Source: an uncultured Clostridia bacterium
Lineage (GTDB): Bacteria > Bacillota > Clostridia > Christensenellales > UBA1242
NCBI GenBank assembly: GCA_934754445.1
Contig: CAKVHZ010000013.1
Location: 1-32,887, forward strand
Length of the DNA stretch: 32,887 nucleotides
Direction: 5' to 3'
Shown here: positions 9,301-16,539 of the stretch, piece after piece
Numbering within the stretch: position 1 is the stretch's first letter
Layout of the letters: the number at the start of each line of letters is the position of its first letter
Translations under genes and position numbers: made by a program
The notes under the pieces: model-generated
The model's input: the letters and a program-made list of their open reading frames with translations, nothing else
Database searches by the model: none
Told to the model about the DNA's origin: nothing

Positions 9301-9923
9301 ATGCTATTGAAGAAAGTGTAACCTTAAATGAGCGTTATGAAACTTTAAATGAACAAGTTTTAGACCTAACTAAAGCCGAAGAAGATACTAGCAAAGTTAT
9401 AAGAGAATTAAATTCTGAAATGGTTAATAGATTTACTACTGAATTTGGAAAAATTAACGAAAACTTTAAAAAAGTATTCCAAGAATTGTTTGGTGGTGGT
9501 AGAGCCGAATTGGTTTTAGTTAAACCAGAAACCGAAGATGAAACAACTGGAGAAAAAGTTTGCGATATTTTAGATGCAGGTGTTGATATTATCGCACAAC
9601 CACCTGGAAAGAGTTTAAAGAACTTATCACTACTTTCTGGTGGAGAAAAAGCATTAACTGCTATTGCGATATTGTTTGCAATATTAAAATTAAAACCTAT
9701 GCCATTCTGCTTGCTTGATGAAATTGAGGCAGCATTAGACGATGCAAACGTTGGTAGATTTGCAAAATATCTAAATCGTTTTTCTAGTGAAACTCAATTT
9801 ATTGTTATCACTCACCGTAAACCTACTATGGAACTTGCTGATAGATTATATGGTGTTACTATGCAAGAAAAAGGCGTTAGTAAAATAGTTAGTGTTAAAC
9901 TTAGCGATGTAAATTTAGATTAA
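6312..9923 (+). CDS. smc: Chromosome segregation ATPase Smc
   Basis: 1203 aa, the normal Smc length. The N-terminal head has Walker A GPNGCGKS (residues 31-38). A long coiled coil (~165-500) leads to a globular hinge (~520-680, with GGAIQNIVTEN, LGRATFLPLTSVKPR and GDVINPSGAFSGGS). A return coil follows (~690-1010). The C-terminal head has the ABC signature LLSGGEKALTA (~1108) and Walker B PFCLLDEIEAALDD (~1129-1142), then VITHRKPTM. Smc dimers with ScpA and ScpB (both encoded at 28.3-29.8 kb here) form the condensin that organises and segregates the chromosome. Smc followed by ftsY is a common firmicute order; the often-adjacent rnc is not upstream. Antisense open frames in the coil are composition shadows. 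Confidence 0.98.
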   Translation: MNFKRIEIVGFKSFADKTIVEFDGGITAIVGPNGCGKSNVADSIRWVLGEQSSKTLRGSSMQDVIFAGTENRKSLSYAEVTMVLDNSDRTLNIDYNEVALTRKLYRSGDSEYLINNTPCRLKDIVDVLHDSGIGRDGYSIIGQGKVDEIVNSKPENRRLIFEEAAGISKFKSKKVEASRKLERVRDNLSRLRDILGEIERQLTPLKHQAENAKKYLVLKEALKKAEINNYIYQYDNASVNKETINSRINAIKEELSLRNADLENVVKRYNENFEKINNIDKDINSLYNKMIELNVNLEKSSSEAVVVNEKISNLNNELNRLNFETSKIQNQIEELKNLLNTKTSKKEENLTKIDALNEEIEVARSKYLKIVDELAKSEDLSEENQKSMVDALSRLSDLKSDFSKKTTEKTALEEKLNEITKLLNEETIKNVEISSNVSKLNENISKLNNEKILLKNETSSCLNKYNESILKQRNLEEKISNLQNSIAMLDSRKKTIMEMQKDLDGFNNTVKNLIKHSETNEKLKKEFIGVVANLMDVPKQFETAIEMSLGGAIQNIVTENEQNTNNLINYLKQNSLGRATFLPLTSVKPRGIDDRYLSKLKLNGCYGIASDLIKFDKKYQNVFDNLLGATVIVNDLPLAISLAKECNYSFKIVTLDGDVINPSGAFSGGSKKNSVSNLIGRSREIEEIELHLKKLSLELGDSLKLKEVIEKLLQETQEKIKENNQKSQNIELNVATENEKLMALKNASVECNNLIENYKKSLETINFSATKLDNEILELETLISSINTNKTNTNSAITKTQEQFSNLKQERDNFNEKITTIRVEIASINSENLALTEEESRINNELLDKNSSLEEIGENLSKLNGQKQSLLNKLEQIKNNENYKECERQINEVKSKLDSLDEYKQNLQVSLKELDEDRTNFTNQINKLSNKQNMEELNLSKIDTELENMQERVWEEYELTYASSLEYKIENYNLEEGLIEANKNKREIDKLGFVNVNAIEESVTLNERYETLNEQVLDLTKAEEDTSKVIRELNSEMVNRFTTEFGKINENFKKVFQELFGGGRAELVLVKPETEDETTGEKVCDILDAGVDIIAQPPGKSLKNLSLLSGGEKALTAIAILFAILKLKPMPFCLLDEIEAALDDANVGRFAKYLNRFSSETQFIVITHRKPTMELADRLYGVTMQEKGVSKIVSVKLSDVNLD

Positions 9924-9932
9924 ATTAAAATA

Positions 9933-9972
9933 CAAAAAGTTGAATAAAAACATTAATATATTCAACTTTTTG
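9933..9972 (+). terminator. Perfect 14-bp hairpin between smc and ftsY
   Basis: Arms 9933-9946 and 9959-9972 are perfectly complementary (CAAAAAGTTGAATA with its reverse complement), loop 12 bases. The T-run is inside the right arm and no U-tract follows. It may be a partial terminator or an RNA-stabilising or processing hairpin that lowers ftsY output relative to smc. Confidence 0.5.
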
Positions 9973-10001
9973 AATAATTATACATAAAGGGAAATTTTTA
10001 A

Positions 10002-10901
10002 ATGGGATTATTTTCAAAAAAAATTAAAACTGGAATGGAAAAAACAAAAACTAGTTTTTGGCAAAAAATAAAAGATTTATTTAAAAAAAGTGAATTAAAT
10101 GATGAATTTTATGAAGAACTAGAATATATTTTAATTTCGAGCGATTTAGGGGTTAATGTAACTGAAGAAGTAATTAGCGAATTAAAGTTAAGGGCTAAAA
10201 AACTTAAAATTAAAGAATGTGATAAAGCAAAAGATTTATTAAAAGAAATTTTAGTTGATAAAGTTTCAATTTTTGATGAAGATGAAAAATATCCACTAGC
10301 ATATTTAATAATTGGAGTTAATGGGGTGGGCAAAACTACAACTATTGGTAAACTTGCCAGTTACTTTAAAAACAACAAAAAAGAAGTTGTTTTAGCGGCA
10401 GGAGATACTTTTAGAGCAGCCGCTAGCGACCAATTAACTGAATGGGCAAATAGAAGTAAAGTAAAAATAATTAAACACACAGAAGGGGCAGACCCAGCAA
10501 GTGTGGTTTATGATGCTGTAGAAAGCATGAAAGCCAAAAAGAGCGATGTTTTATTAATAGACACCGCAGGCAGACTTCACAATAAAGTTAATTTAATGGA
10601 AGAACTTAAAAAAATATCTAAAATTGTTACAAATAAATATCCAGAATGCAACTATAAAAAAATATTAGTGTTAGATTCAACAACGGGTCAAAATGCAGTT
10701 AGCCAAGTTGAACTTTTTAACGAAGCAGTAGGTATTGATGGCATTATTTTAACTAAACTTGATGGCACTAGTAAAGGTGGAATTATTATTCCTATTATAA
10801 GTGAACTAAATGTTCCCGTTAAATTTATAGGTGTTGGCGAAGGTATAGACGATTTACTTCCATTTAATGCTAAAGACTTTATAAATGCTTTATTTGACTA
10901 A
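10002..10901 (+). CDS. ftsY: Signal recognition particle receptor FtsY
   Basis: A 299-aa SRP-family GTPase, near the usual length for the short Gram-positive form. After a basic N-terminus it has the helical N domain (~20-95), then the NG GTPase with GVNGVGKTTTIGKLA (~104-118), GDTFRAAASDQL (the insertion-box region), DTAGR (~186) and TKLDGTSKGG (~251-260). FtsY docks the SRP-ribosome complex at the membrane and hydrolyses GTP with Ffh. AAAGGGA is the SD. No separate promoter is evident, so it is probably cotranscribed with smc through the 9933-9972 hairpin. No convincing terminator follows. Confidence 0.97.
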   Translation: MGLFSKKIKTGMEKTKTSFWQKIKDLFKKSELNDEFYEELEYILISSDLGVNVTEEVISELKLRAKKLKIKECDKAKDLLKEILVDKVSIFDEDEKYPLAYLIIGVNGVGKTTTIGKLASYFKNNKKEVVLAAGDTFRAAASDQLTEWANRSKVKIIKHTEGADPASVVYDAVESMKAKKSDVLLIDTAGRLHNKVNLMEELKKISKIVTNKYPECNYKKILVLDSTTGQNAVSQVELFNEAVGIDGIILTKLDGTSKGGIIIPIISELNVPVKFIGVGEGIDDLLPFNAKDFINALFD

Positions 10902-10956
10902 AAATCAAAAATATTAATAATTATATTAATTATAAATAATATTTCTTAATTAACTA

Positions 10957-10985
10957 TTGACTAAGTTAAATTTTTATGTTATTAT
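10957..10985 (+). promoter_or_regulatory. Promoter of the 149-aa gene
   Basis: TTGACT, 17-base spacer, TATTAT preceded by TATGT (extended -10). Start codon 23 bases downstream behind AAGGAG. Confidence 0.75.
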
Positions 10986-11007
10986 TTATCACTTTTAAGG
11001 AGCAAAT

Positions 11008-11457
11008 ATGGATAAATTAAGTTTTAGAGATGATAAAATTATTATTAACAAATATATTGTTGATATTAAAGATATAGAAGTTGTTGAACTAAATCGTGGT
11101 ATTTTTGGGAAAAAAACTAAATTTTATTTAACTATTAATACAAAATTAGATTCTATTGATTGCTTTTTTAGTGCTGATGAATTCAAAGTTTTAGATGTGT
11201 TTTTAAAACTAAATGCTGTTTTTAAAAAATATAGTTTTAGATTAGTTAATCAAAAACTTATAAATAAAAACAATTTAACTAGCATTAAAACTGATAATAT
11301 TGATGATGGACTTGAAACATTAACTATATATTTTAAAGATAAAAGTTATGAAATTTATTCTGGATATGACCAAAATTTGATTGATAAAATTTTAATTACA
11401 TGTAATAATATTTTAGATAATAATAAAAATAACAACAATATTAATGAACTTGTATAA
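11008..11457 (+). CDS. Hypothetical protein, possibly PH-like fold
   Basis: 149 aa, not recognised. The first ~90 residues alternate beta-like strands and turns (IIINKYIVDIKDIEVVELN, KTKFYLTINTK, IDCFFSADEFKVLDVFLK). This resembles small PH-like domains that begin with a strand-rich sheet and end in a helix, but the fold is inferred from pattern only. A second short strand set (LETLTIYFKDKSYEIYSG) precedes a helix and an Asn-rich low-complexity tail. No signal peptide. It has its own strong promoter and terminator, so it is monocistronic. It opens the accessory block between ftsY and rplU. Confidence 0.75.
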   Translation: MDKLSFRDDKIIINKYIVDIKDIEVVELNRGIFGKKTKFYLTINTKLDSIDCFFSADEFKVLDVFLKLNAVFKKYSFRLVNQKLINKNNLTSIKTDNIDDGLETLTIYFKDKSYEIYSGYDQNLIDKILITCNNILDNNKNNNNINELV

Positions 11458-11481
11458 TCTTTGATTTTACAAGTTTTTTTT
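11447..11481 (+). terminator. Terminator overlapping the stop of the 149-aa gene
   Basis: AACTTGTA (11447-11454) pairs with TACAAGTT (11468-11475), followed by T8. The left arm lies in the last codons. Confidence 0.75.
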
Positions 11482-11484
11482 ATT

Positions 11485-11513
11485 TTGTTTTTTTTGTTAG
11501 TTTGTGTTAAAAT
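11485..11513 (+). promoter_or_regulatory. Promoter of the HtrA-like lipoprotein gene
   Basis: TTGTTT, 17-base spacer, TAAAAT preceded by TGT. AGGAG follows at 11521 and ATG at 11533. Confidence 0.65.
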
Positions 11514-11532
11514 ATATTTTAGGAGATATATT

Positions 11533-13050
11533 ATGAAAAAAAATATTAAAAAATATTTAAAAATTTTTGTTTTAATTTTAATTATTCCGTGTATTTTTTT
11601 GTTAAGTGCTTGTAATTTTGGCTCGAGCGAAAAAACTATTAGAAGCATAGAAAAAACATCATCGACCGGACTAGTTGACACATATACCATATATTACACC
11701 GATAATTCTACATATACTTTTAATATAACTAATGGTAAAAATGGTCAAGATGCAGGAAAAATAACTATTGAAGAAGTGTATAATGCAGTAAAAGAAAAAG
11801 GTTATACAGGTAGTTTTGATGATTTTATTAAAGAATATTTAAATTATGAAGTAGAAGAAAATGATGAAACAATTGGTATAAATAAAGCCATTTTATCGGC
11901 AGTTAGTGTATATAGTCAATTTCAAACAATAACAGATGAACCTGTTTATACTGAAACAATTTTTGGACAAGTCCAAACAGGGACACAAAAGGTAAAAAAT
12001 ACATTAGTAAGTGCTGGTAGCGGTATAGTTTATAAATTAGATAAAGAAAATGGTAATGCTTATGTTATTACTAATTATCATGTAATTTATAATAAAGATA
12101 GTATAGATAAAATAGGAACATCAAAAGTATTTTTATATGGTAGTAAAGTTAATGTTTATTATGAAACGGATAAAAATAGCAACAAAGTTTTAGATGAAAA
12201 TGGTTATCCTAAAGTTCATTATAGTGAAGATGCTATTGAGTGCACATATGTTGGTGGTTCACTAAATTATGATATTGCTGTTTTAAAAGTAACAAATAGT
12301 AATATTTTAAAAAATAGTAATGCAAAACAAGTAGAAATTGCTGATAGTTATAGAGTGGGAGATTCTGCTATTGCAATAGGTAACCCAGAAGCAGAAGGGA
12401 TTAGTGTAACTAAAGGAATTGTGAGTGTAGAAAGCGAATATATACAAATGCTTGGGGCAGATGAAAAAACTGCTGTTGAGTTTAGAACAATAAGAATAGA
12501 TACCGCAATAAATTCTGGTAATTCTGGCGGGGGGTTATTTAATTCTTATGGTAAATTAATTGGTGTTGTTAATGCTAAAGTTGTTAAAGATGAAATAGAA
12601 AATATCGCTTATGCTATTCCTAGAGATATAGTAGTTAATGTCGCAAATAACCTAATATATAACTTTGAAACCAATAATACAAATAAAGTATATAAATTAA
12701 CTGTTGGTTTGTATTTAGAAATAAAAGAATCTAGTGCTGTTTATAAATTAGAAACTCAAACTACAAAAATAGTAGAAAAAGTTATTGTAAATCAAGTTGT
12801 AAGTAATACTTTAGCAAGTAAATGTGCTTTTAAGGAAAATGATATAATTAAATCAATTACAATTTCACATAAAATAAGCGAAACCGAAACTGAAACAAAA
12901 ACTTACGAAATAGATAGAATGTTTAATGCAATAGATTTAGCATTAAATATAAAAATAGGAGATAGTGTAACCTATGAAGTTATTAGAGATAATTTAACAA
13001 CTCCTATTAGTTTTGTGGCAACAAGCGAATACTTTAGTTTTGTTGAATAA
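11533..13050 (+). CDS. HtrA/DegP-like trypsin-fold serine protease, lipoprotein
   Basis: 505 aa. A lipoprotein signal peptide ends in lipobox LSAC with Cys27 as the lipidation site, so it should be anchored outside the membrane after Lgt action. A ~60-residue spacer follows, with NGKNGQDAGKITIEEVYNAV, a motif I recall from clostridial surface lipoproteins. The trypsin domain shows the triad His183 (TNYHVI), Asp247 (YDIAVLKV) and Ser331 (GNSGGGLF). The family consensus is GNSGGPL, so Pro is replaced by Gly. A C-terminal PDZ-like region (~395-500) has VVSNTLASKCAFKENDII and IGDSVTYEVIRDN. Most HtrA proteins use a transmembrane anchor; this one uses lipid. ATG 11533 was chosen because AGGAG lies 7 bases upstream; upstream in-frame codons overlap the promoter. 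A role in surface protein quality control is likely. Confidence 0.9.
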   Translation: MKKNIKKYLKIFVLILIIPCIFLLSACNFGSSEKTIRSIEKTSSTGLVDTYTIYYTDNSTYTFNITNGKNGQDAGKITIEEVYNAVKEKGYTGSFDDFIKEYLNYEVEENDETIGINKAILSAVSVYSQFQTITDEPVYTETIFGQVQTGTQKVKNTLVSAGSGIVYKLDKENGNAYVITNYHVIYNKDSIDKIGTSKVFLYGSKVNVYYETDKNSNKVLDENGYPKVHYSEDAIECTYVGGSLNYDIAVLKVTNSNILKNSNAKQVEIADSYRVGDSAIAIGNPEAEGISVTKGIVSVESEYIQMLGADEKTAVEFRTIRIDTAINSGNSGGGLFNSYGKLIGVVNAKVVKDEIENIAYAIPRDIVVNVANNLIYNFETNNTNKVYKLTVGLYLEIKESSAVYKLETQTTKIVEKVIVNQVVSNTLASKCAFKENDIIKSITISHKISETETETKTYEIDRMFNAIDLALNIKIGDSVTYEVIRDNLTTPISFVATSEYFSFVE

Positions 13051-13064
13051 TTAAAAATTGGGTA

Positions 13065-13092
13065 TTGACAAAAATTTCATGTATGTTATAAT
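13065..13092 (+). promoter_or_regulatory. Promoter of the 181-aa / 143-aa gene pair
   Basis: Consensus TTGACA, 16-base spacer, consensus TATAAT preceded by TATGT. One of the strongest-looking promoters in the window. Confidence 0.85.
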
Positions 13093-13122
13093 TTAACAAA
13101 TTAATTAAGGAGAATAATTATA

Positions 13123-13668
13123 ATGAAAAGAAATTTTGAAATCACCCCAGATGGAAAATTTAGATTAACAGATAAAGGTAAAAAAAATTACAAAGATTTT
13201 TTTGTAAATTTTGAAAGTAATGACCAATATTATTTTGATTTTTTAGAAAATTTAGTTGCAACTAAAAAAATGTTAGAAGATTATGTTAATGAAGAACCTG
13301 AATTAATTGCTGAAAAATATGTCAAAAATATTAATAAAAAAACATTATCTATTCAAGAAAGAATGGCGAAAGACAGCAAAAAATTTGCTAATTTAATGAG
13401 AAAATCTAAAGATGCAATTGATATGTATGAAAATAATTTTGTAGTTGCATGGTATAGATTTTTTAGATGTTTAAGTTATAGAGTTAACTTTTATTTGTCT
13501 GATGAATTTGTAGAATATGCTATGACTGATGATGATGCTAGAAATGCATTAATTAAGTTTGCAGATGCTTCTATAAATTATTATACAAATTTAGTAAAAA
13601 TAGAACAAAAATTTGTTGATAAAGCAACCAATATGATTAAAGAGCAAACTAATAATAAAAATGCATAA
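13123..13668 (+). CDS. Hypothetical helical protein, 181 aa
   Basis: Not recognised. It looks almost all helical, soluble and without a signal peptide. The N-terminus (KRNFEITPDGKFRLTDKGKK) has a short strand-turn pattern; the rest is amphipathic helices rich in Lys, Asp, Asn and aromatic residues (YYFDFLENLVATKKMLEDYV, AWYRFFRCLSYRVNFYL). It could be a small four-helix bundle. AAGGAG eleven bases upstream supports the start. It is followed 13 bases later by another unknown gene, with which it shares a strong promoter and terminator, so the two products probably act together. The strong promoter suggests good expression. Confidence 0.75.
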   Translation: MKRNFEITPDGKFRLTDKGKKNYKDFFVNFESNDQYYFDFLENLVATKKMLEDYVNEEPELIAEKYVKNINKKTLSIQERMAKDSKKFANLMRKSKDAIDMYENNFVVAWYRFFRCLSYRVNFYLSDEFVEYAMTDDDARNALIKFADASINYYTNLVKIEQKFVDKATNMIKEQTNNKNA

Positions 13669-13681
13669 GGAGAATTTTTAA

Positions 13682-14113
13682 ATGATTGATTTATTGGGTA
13701 GAATTGATAAAGACAAAATCATTGATAAATTTAGTAAGGATTTTAAAAATAAAGATTTAAGAATTTTTAAATATGATTTTTGTCCATTAAATAGAATTTT
13801 TATTAAATGTAAAGATTATGGCTATTGTATAAAGTCAGGTGCTTACGAATATAAAAATGAATATATTGTTTTAGGTAACGACGGTATGGTAATAACAAGT
13901 AATGTTACTAATTTTTCTAATGAAGATTTAATCAATTTTATTATTGATGAACTAGGTAATAGTAAAGAAATTAAAAGAGCATTACAATCAAATATTATAG
14001 AAGTAAATAATGTACAAATTACTGAAATTAAAAAGAATTGTTTACTAAAAAATAAATCTTTAGATGTAATTTTCAATAAAAGAGAAAAATCTAACTTAGA
14101 AGAATATATGTAA
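13682..14113 (+). CDS. Hypothetical protein, 143 aa
   Basis: Not recognised. A soluble alpha/beta-looking protein: helix, then strands RIFKYDF, RIFIKCKDYGYCIKSGAY, EYIVLGNDGMVITSN, then a helix (EDLINFIIDELGN) and a Lys-rich end. The three close cysteines (FCPLNRIFIKCKDYGYC) are spaced irregularly and do not form an obvious zinc site. AAGGAG precedes the start. It is the second gene of the unit transcribed from 13065 and ends at a strong terminator. Confidence 0.72.
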   Translation: MIDLLGRIDKDKIIDKFSKDFKNKDLRIFKYDFCPLNRIFIKCKDYGYCIKSGAYEYKNEYIVLGNDGMVITSNVTNFSNEDLINFIIDELGNSKEIKRALQSNIIEVNNVQITEIKKNCLLKNKSLDVIFNKREKSNLEEYM

Positions 14114-14114
14114 T

Positions 14115-14158
14115 ATAAAAACAATAGTAAGAAAATACTATTGTTTTTATTTTTTTTA
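14115..14158. terminator. Strong terminator after the 143-aa gene
   Basis: Thirteen-base perfect stem (14117-14129 with 14136-14148, AAAAACAATAGTA and complement), 6-base loop, then a long T-rich tail. Confidence 0.85.
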
Positions 14159-14167
14159 TTAATACTA

Positions 14168-14197
14168 TTGAAAAAATTACCATTATTATGATATAAT
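14168..14197 (+). promoter_or_regulatory. Promoter of the LRR three-gene unit
   Basis: TTGAAA, 18-base spacer, TATAAT preceded by TATGA (extended -10). Start of the 100-aa gene lies 32 bases downstream behind AGAGGA. Confidence 0.7.
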
Positions 14198-14228
14198 AAT
14201 ATAAATTAATTAAATAAAAGAGGAATTT

Positions 14229-14531
14229 ATGAAAGCATTAAAAATTTTAAAAAAAAGTGAGTTTAATAATTATGTTTTACAAGATGTTGAAAGTGGGAAA
14301 ACATATAATTTAGTTTTAGAATTTTATGATACATTAGAGCCTGATATTAATGATGAAATGATTATAAACGAAAAATTGTTAGACCCAAGTTTTGCAGGGT
14401 ATTCCAAACCTTATGCATTTACAACATGTGATAAAAAATTAGAAGATTTTGTAAATGCTGGAGATGAATTAGAATATATCGTTCTTAACACTAACAAGAA
14501 GAATATTGTTCTTAAAAGGATTTATGGTTAA
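14229..14531 (+). CDS. Hypothetical 100-aa protein coupled to the LRR genes
   Basis: Not recognised by name. A compact, mostly beta pattern: LKILKKSEFNNYVLQDVESG, then TYNLVLEFYD, a linker (INDEMIINEKLLDPSFAGY), and C-terminal strands DELEYIVLN and KNIVLKRIYG. This reads like a small barrel (OB- or SH3-like), but that is inference. Its TAA overlaps the ATG of the first LRR gene by one base (TAATG), so the two are translationally coupled. It is the first gene from the 14168 promoter and may be a partner or regulator of the LRR proteins. Confidence 0.75.
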   Translation: MKALKILKKSEFNNYVLQDVESGKTYNLVLEFYDTLEPDINDEMIINEKLLDPSFAGYSKPYAFTTCDKKLEDFVNAGDELEYIVLNTNKKNIVLKRIYG

Positions 14532-16489
14532 TGGAGAATAAAGATTTAAAATTTATAAAAAAGCAATATGGTGAAGATTTCATGCATTTATGTCGAACTC
14601 TTTTTCCTACGATTTTAGAAAAAGAAGGAATGCTAAGTGATATAATTTCATCTAAATTTGCACCAAGCAATAGTTTATATGAAGATTTGACTTTGCATGA
14701 AGGAGATACCCTTAAATTTAAGTCATTTATTTTTGATGAGTATAATAAAATAGTCAATCAAAAAGATGAGATAGTTTATGAAAATTCAAAAAAAACTCCA
14801 GAAGAACTTTTAGATGAAGCAGGTTATATTTTATATCCAGAGTGCAAAACCGAAGAAGAAATTCAAAGTTTTAGAAAGTATTGGGAAAAAGATGAAGAAC
14901 TTTGTACTTTTAAATATGGCAACAGATTAAGAAGTTGTAGAGTTTGGTTTGCTATTAAGAAAAATATTGATGAAATAAAAAGAGAAGATTTTACTTCACC
15001 ACAAAGGCAAGATGAGTATGGGACAAGTGCAATAAGCATTCAGTTTACAAGGGGAGAAATTAGCACGCTTTCTATAAAAAATAGGTATAACCATACAGTC
15101 GTTAATCCAGATGCTACTTTTAGCAATAACTTAGATAATATTATTGCTGGTTTAAGCGATTCTTTTGCTAAAACTTATGAAATAAATTTTACGAAAAATG
15201 ATTACAAAGAGTTTGAACCAATTAATTATGTAAGGGATAAAAGTGGGAAATTTTATAAATATATTCGTGAAGTAAATAATGTTTATTATTGTGAGAACAA
15301 TATAGTTCTTCGTAAATCTGCTCCAATTAGTTATGATAAAAGTAGATATATTGTTTTTGAAAATTATATATTAGATTTAAAAGATAAGTGTTTTATTGAC
15401 CCTCTAAATACAGATGACATGGAAATCTCTGATGCTTTTATTGATTCTATTGGCGAAATTGAAAGCATATCAGTTTTAAAAGGAAAAAATCACGAAAGAA
15501 CTATTGTAATTAAGCCTAAAAGCGACAAGGATAAAGAAATTTTTGATGTGAAAATCAAATTAAATAGAAGAAATCAAATTATTGGTTATTATAACGAAAA
15601 TGTTACTAGAATAGAAGATAATTTCTTAAAGTTTGCTTATGAATTAAAAGAAATAGATATGCCTAATGTTAAAACTATTGGAGATGATTTTTTAAACTTG
15701 AATTTTAGTTTAACAAAATTAAATTTACCTAATTTAGAAGTTGTAAGAGATGGCTTTTTAAGTGCAAATATTAGTTTAGAAACTATTAGTTTGCCAAAAG
15801 TTGAGAATATAGGAAGTGGCTTTCTTGAATCTAATAAAAAAATAAGCAAGGTGGATTTACCTAATGTTAAAATTATACTTTCTTGGTTTCTTACAGAAAA
15901 TAACACTTTAAAAGAGATTGATTTGCCTAATTTAGAATATATCGCAAGTTATTTCTTAGCTAATAACAATAGTATAGAAACCATTAATTTACCAAAAGTA
16001 AAAAAGGTTTTTAATGAGTTTTTAAAATCCAATAACAAAATAAGCAAAGTTAATTTGCCTAAACTTAGGGTTATTGGCAATGAATTTTTAGCATCAAATA
16101 ATGCTATTACAGAACTAGATATACCTAAAGCATGGACAATAGGAGATAATTTTCTTAGAAATAACTATAATACTCTAGAAACAATTAGTTTGCCAAATGT
16201 TGAACAAATTGGAAATGATTTTATAAAATGTAATGAAAACCTAAAGAATTTATACCTTCCAAGTTTAAAATATGTTGGAAAAGGAATGTTAGAAAATAAT
16301 ACTTGTTTAGAAAATGCTTGTATGCCTAATTATACTCTTGAAAAATTGGAAAAATTGGATATAGCAAAATATCATCTAAATAGAAAAAATTTGTTGCAAG
16401 AAATTGATACAATAAATAAAAAATATATTAAATATAATCAAAAACAAACCAATAATGATAACGATGATAATGAAGAATTAATAGATTAA
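14531..16489 (+). CDS. Leucine-rich-repeat protein with unrecognised N-terminal domain (paralogue 1)
   Basis: 652 aa, no signal peptide or membrane segment, so apparently cytoplasmic. Residues 1-~235 form a conserved domain shared with the next gene. Its motifs are LCRTLFPTILEKEGMLS, AGYILYPECKTEEEIQSF, SCRVWFAIKKN, RQDEYGTSAISIQFTRG and KNRYNHTV.NPDATF. I cannot name this domain. A middle region (~236-375) follows, with YDKSRYIVFENYILDLKDKC and ERTIVIKPKS. Then ten 22-residue repeats (LPNvxxIGxxFLxxNxxLxxls) resemble BspA/TpLRR repeats, and a Lys/Asn/Asp-rich tail closes the protein. BspA-type LRR proteins are usually secreted surface proteins; this one lacks any export signal. It is coupled to the 100-aa gene upstream by TAATG, and its paralogue follows after 50 bases. 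Confidence 0.82.
   Translation: MENKDLKFIKKQYGEDFMHLCRTLFPTILEKEGMLSDIISSKFAPSNSLYEDLTLHEGDTLKFKSFIFDEYNKIVNQKDEIVYENSKKTPEELLDEAGYILYPECKTEEEIQSFRKYWEKDEELCTFKYGNRLRSCRVWFAIKKNIDEIKREDFTSPQRQDEYGTSAISIQFTRGEISTLSIKNRYNHTVVNPDATFSNNLDNIIAGLSDSFAKTYEINFTKNDYKEFEPINYVRDKSGKFYKYIREVNNVYYCENNIVLRKSAPISYDKSRYIVFENYILDLKDKCFIDPLNTDDMEISDAFIDSIGEIESISVLKGKNHERTIVIKPKSDKDKEIFDVKIKLNRRNQIIGYYNENVTRIEDNFLKFAYELKEIDMPNVKTIGDDFLNLNFSLTKLNLPNLEVVRDGFLSANISLETISLPKVENIGSGFLESNKKISKVDLPNVKIILSWFLTENNTLKEIDLPNLEYIASYFLANNNSIETINLPKVKKVFNEFLKSNNKISKVNLPKLRVIGNEFLASNNAITELDIPKAWTIGDNFLRNNYNTLETISLPNVEQIGNDFIKCNENLKNLYLPSLKYVGKGMLENNTCLENACMPNYTLEKLEKLDIAKYHLNRKNLLQEIDTINKKYIKYNQKQTNNDNDDNEELID
15659..16321 (+). 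repeat. LRR array 1: ten 22-codon units
   Basis: Each unit begins at a (L/M/I)-P-(N/K/S) triplet and spans 66 bases. The only length deviation is one extra codon in unit 8 (10 x 66 + 3 = 663 bases). Consensus per unit: LPN.(x)xIGxxFLxxNxx(L/I)xx(I/L)x. Confidence 0.85.
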
Positions 16490-16539
16490 AATATATTTTT
16501 TCTCTTAAATATCTTAAAACTAATTTAAAGGAAAACACA

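Noticed and set aside
10903..10945. AT-rich imperfect palindrome after ftsY (AATATTAATAATTATATTAA)
   Set aside because: Only A/T pairs, no GC clamp and no T-run; expected by chance in this composition.
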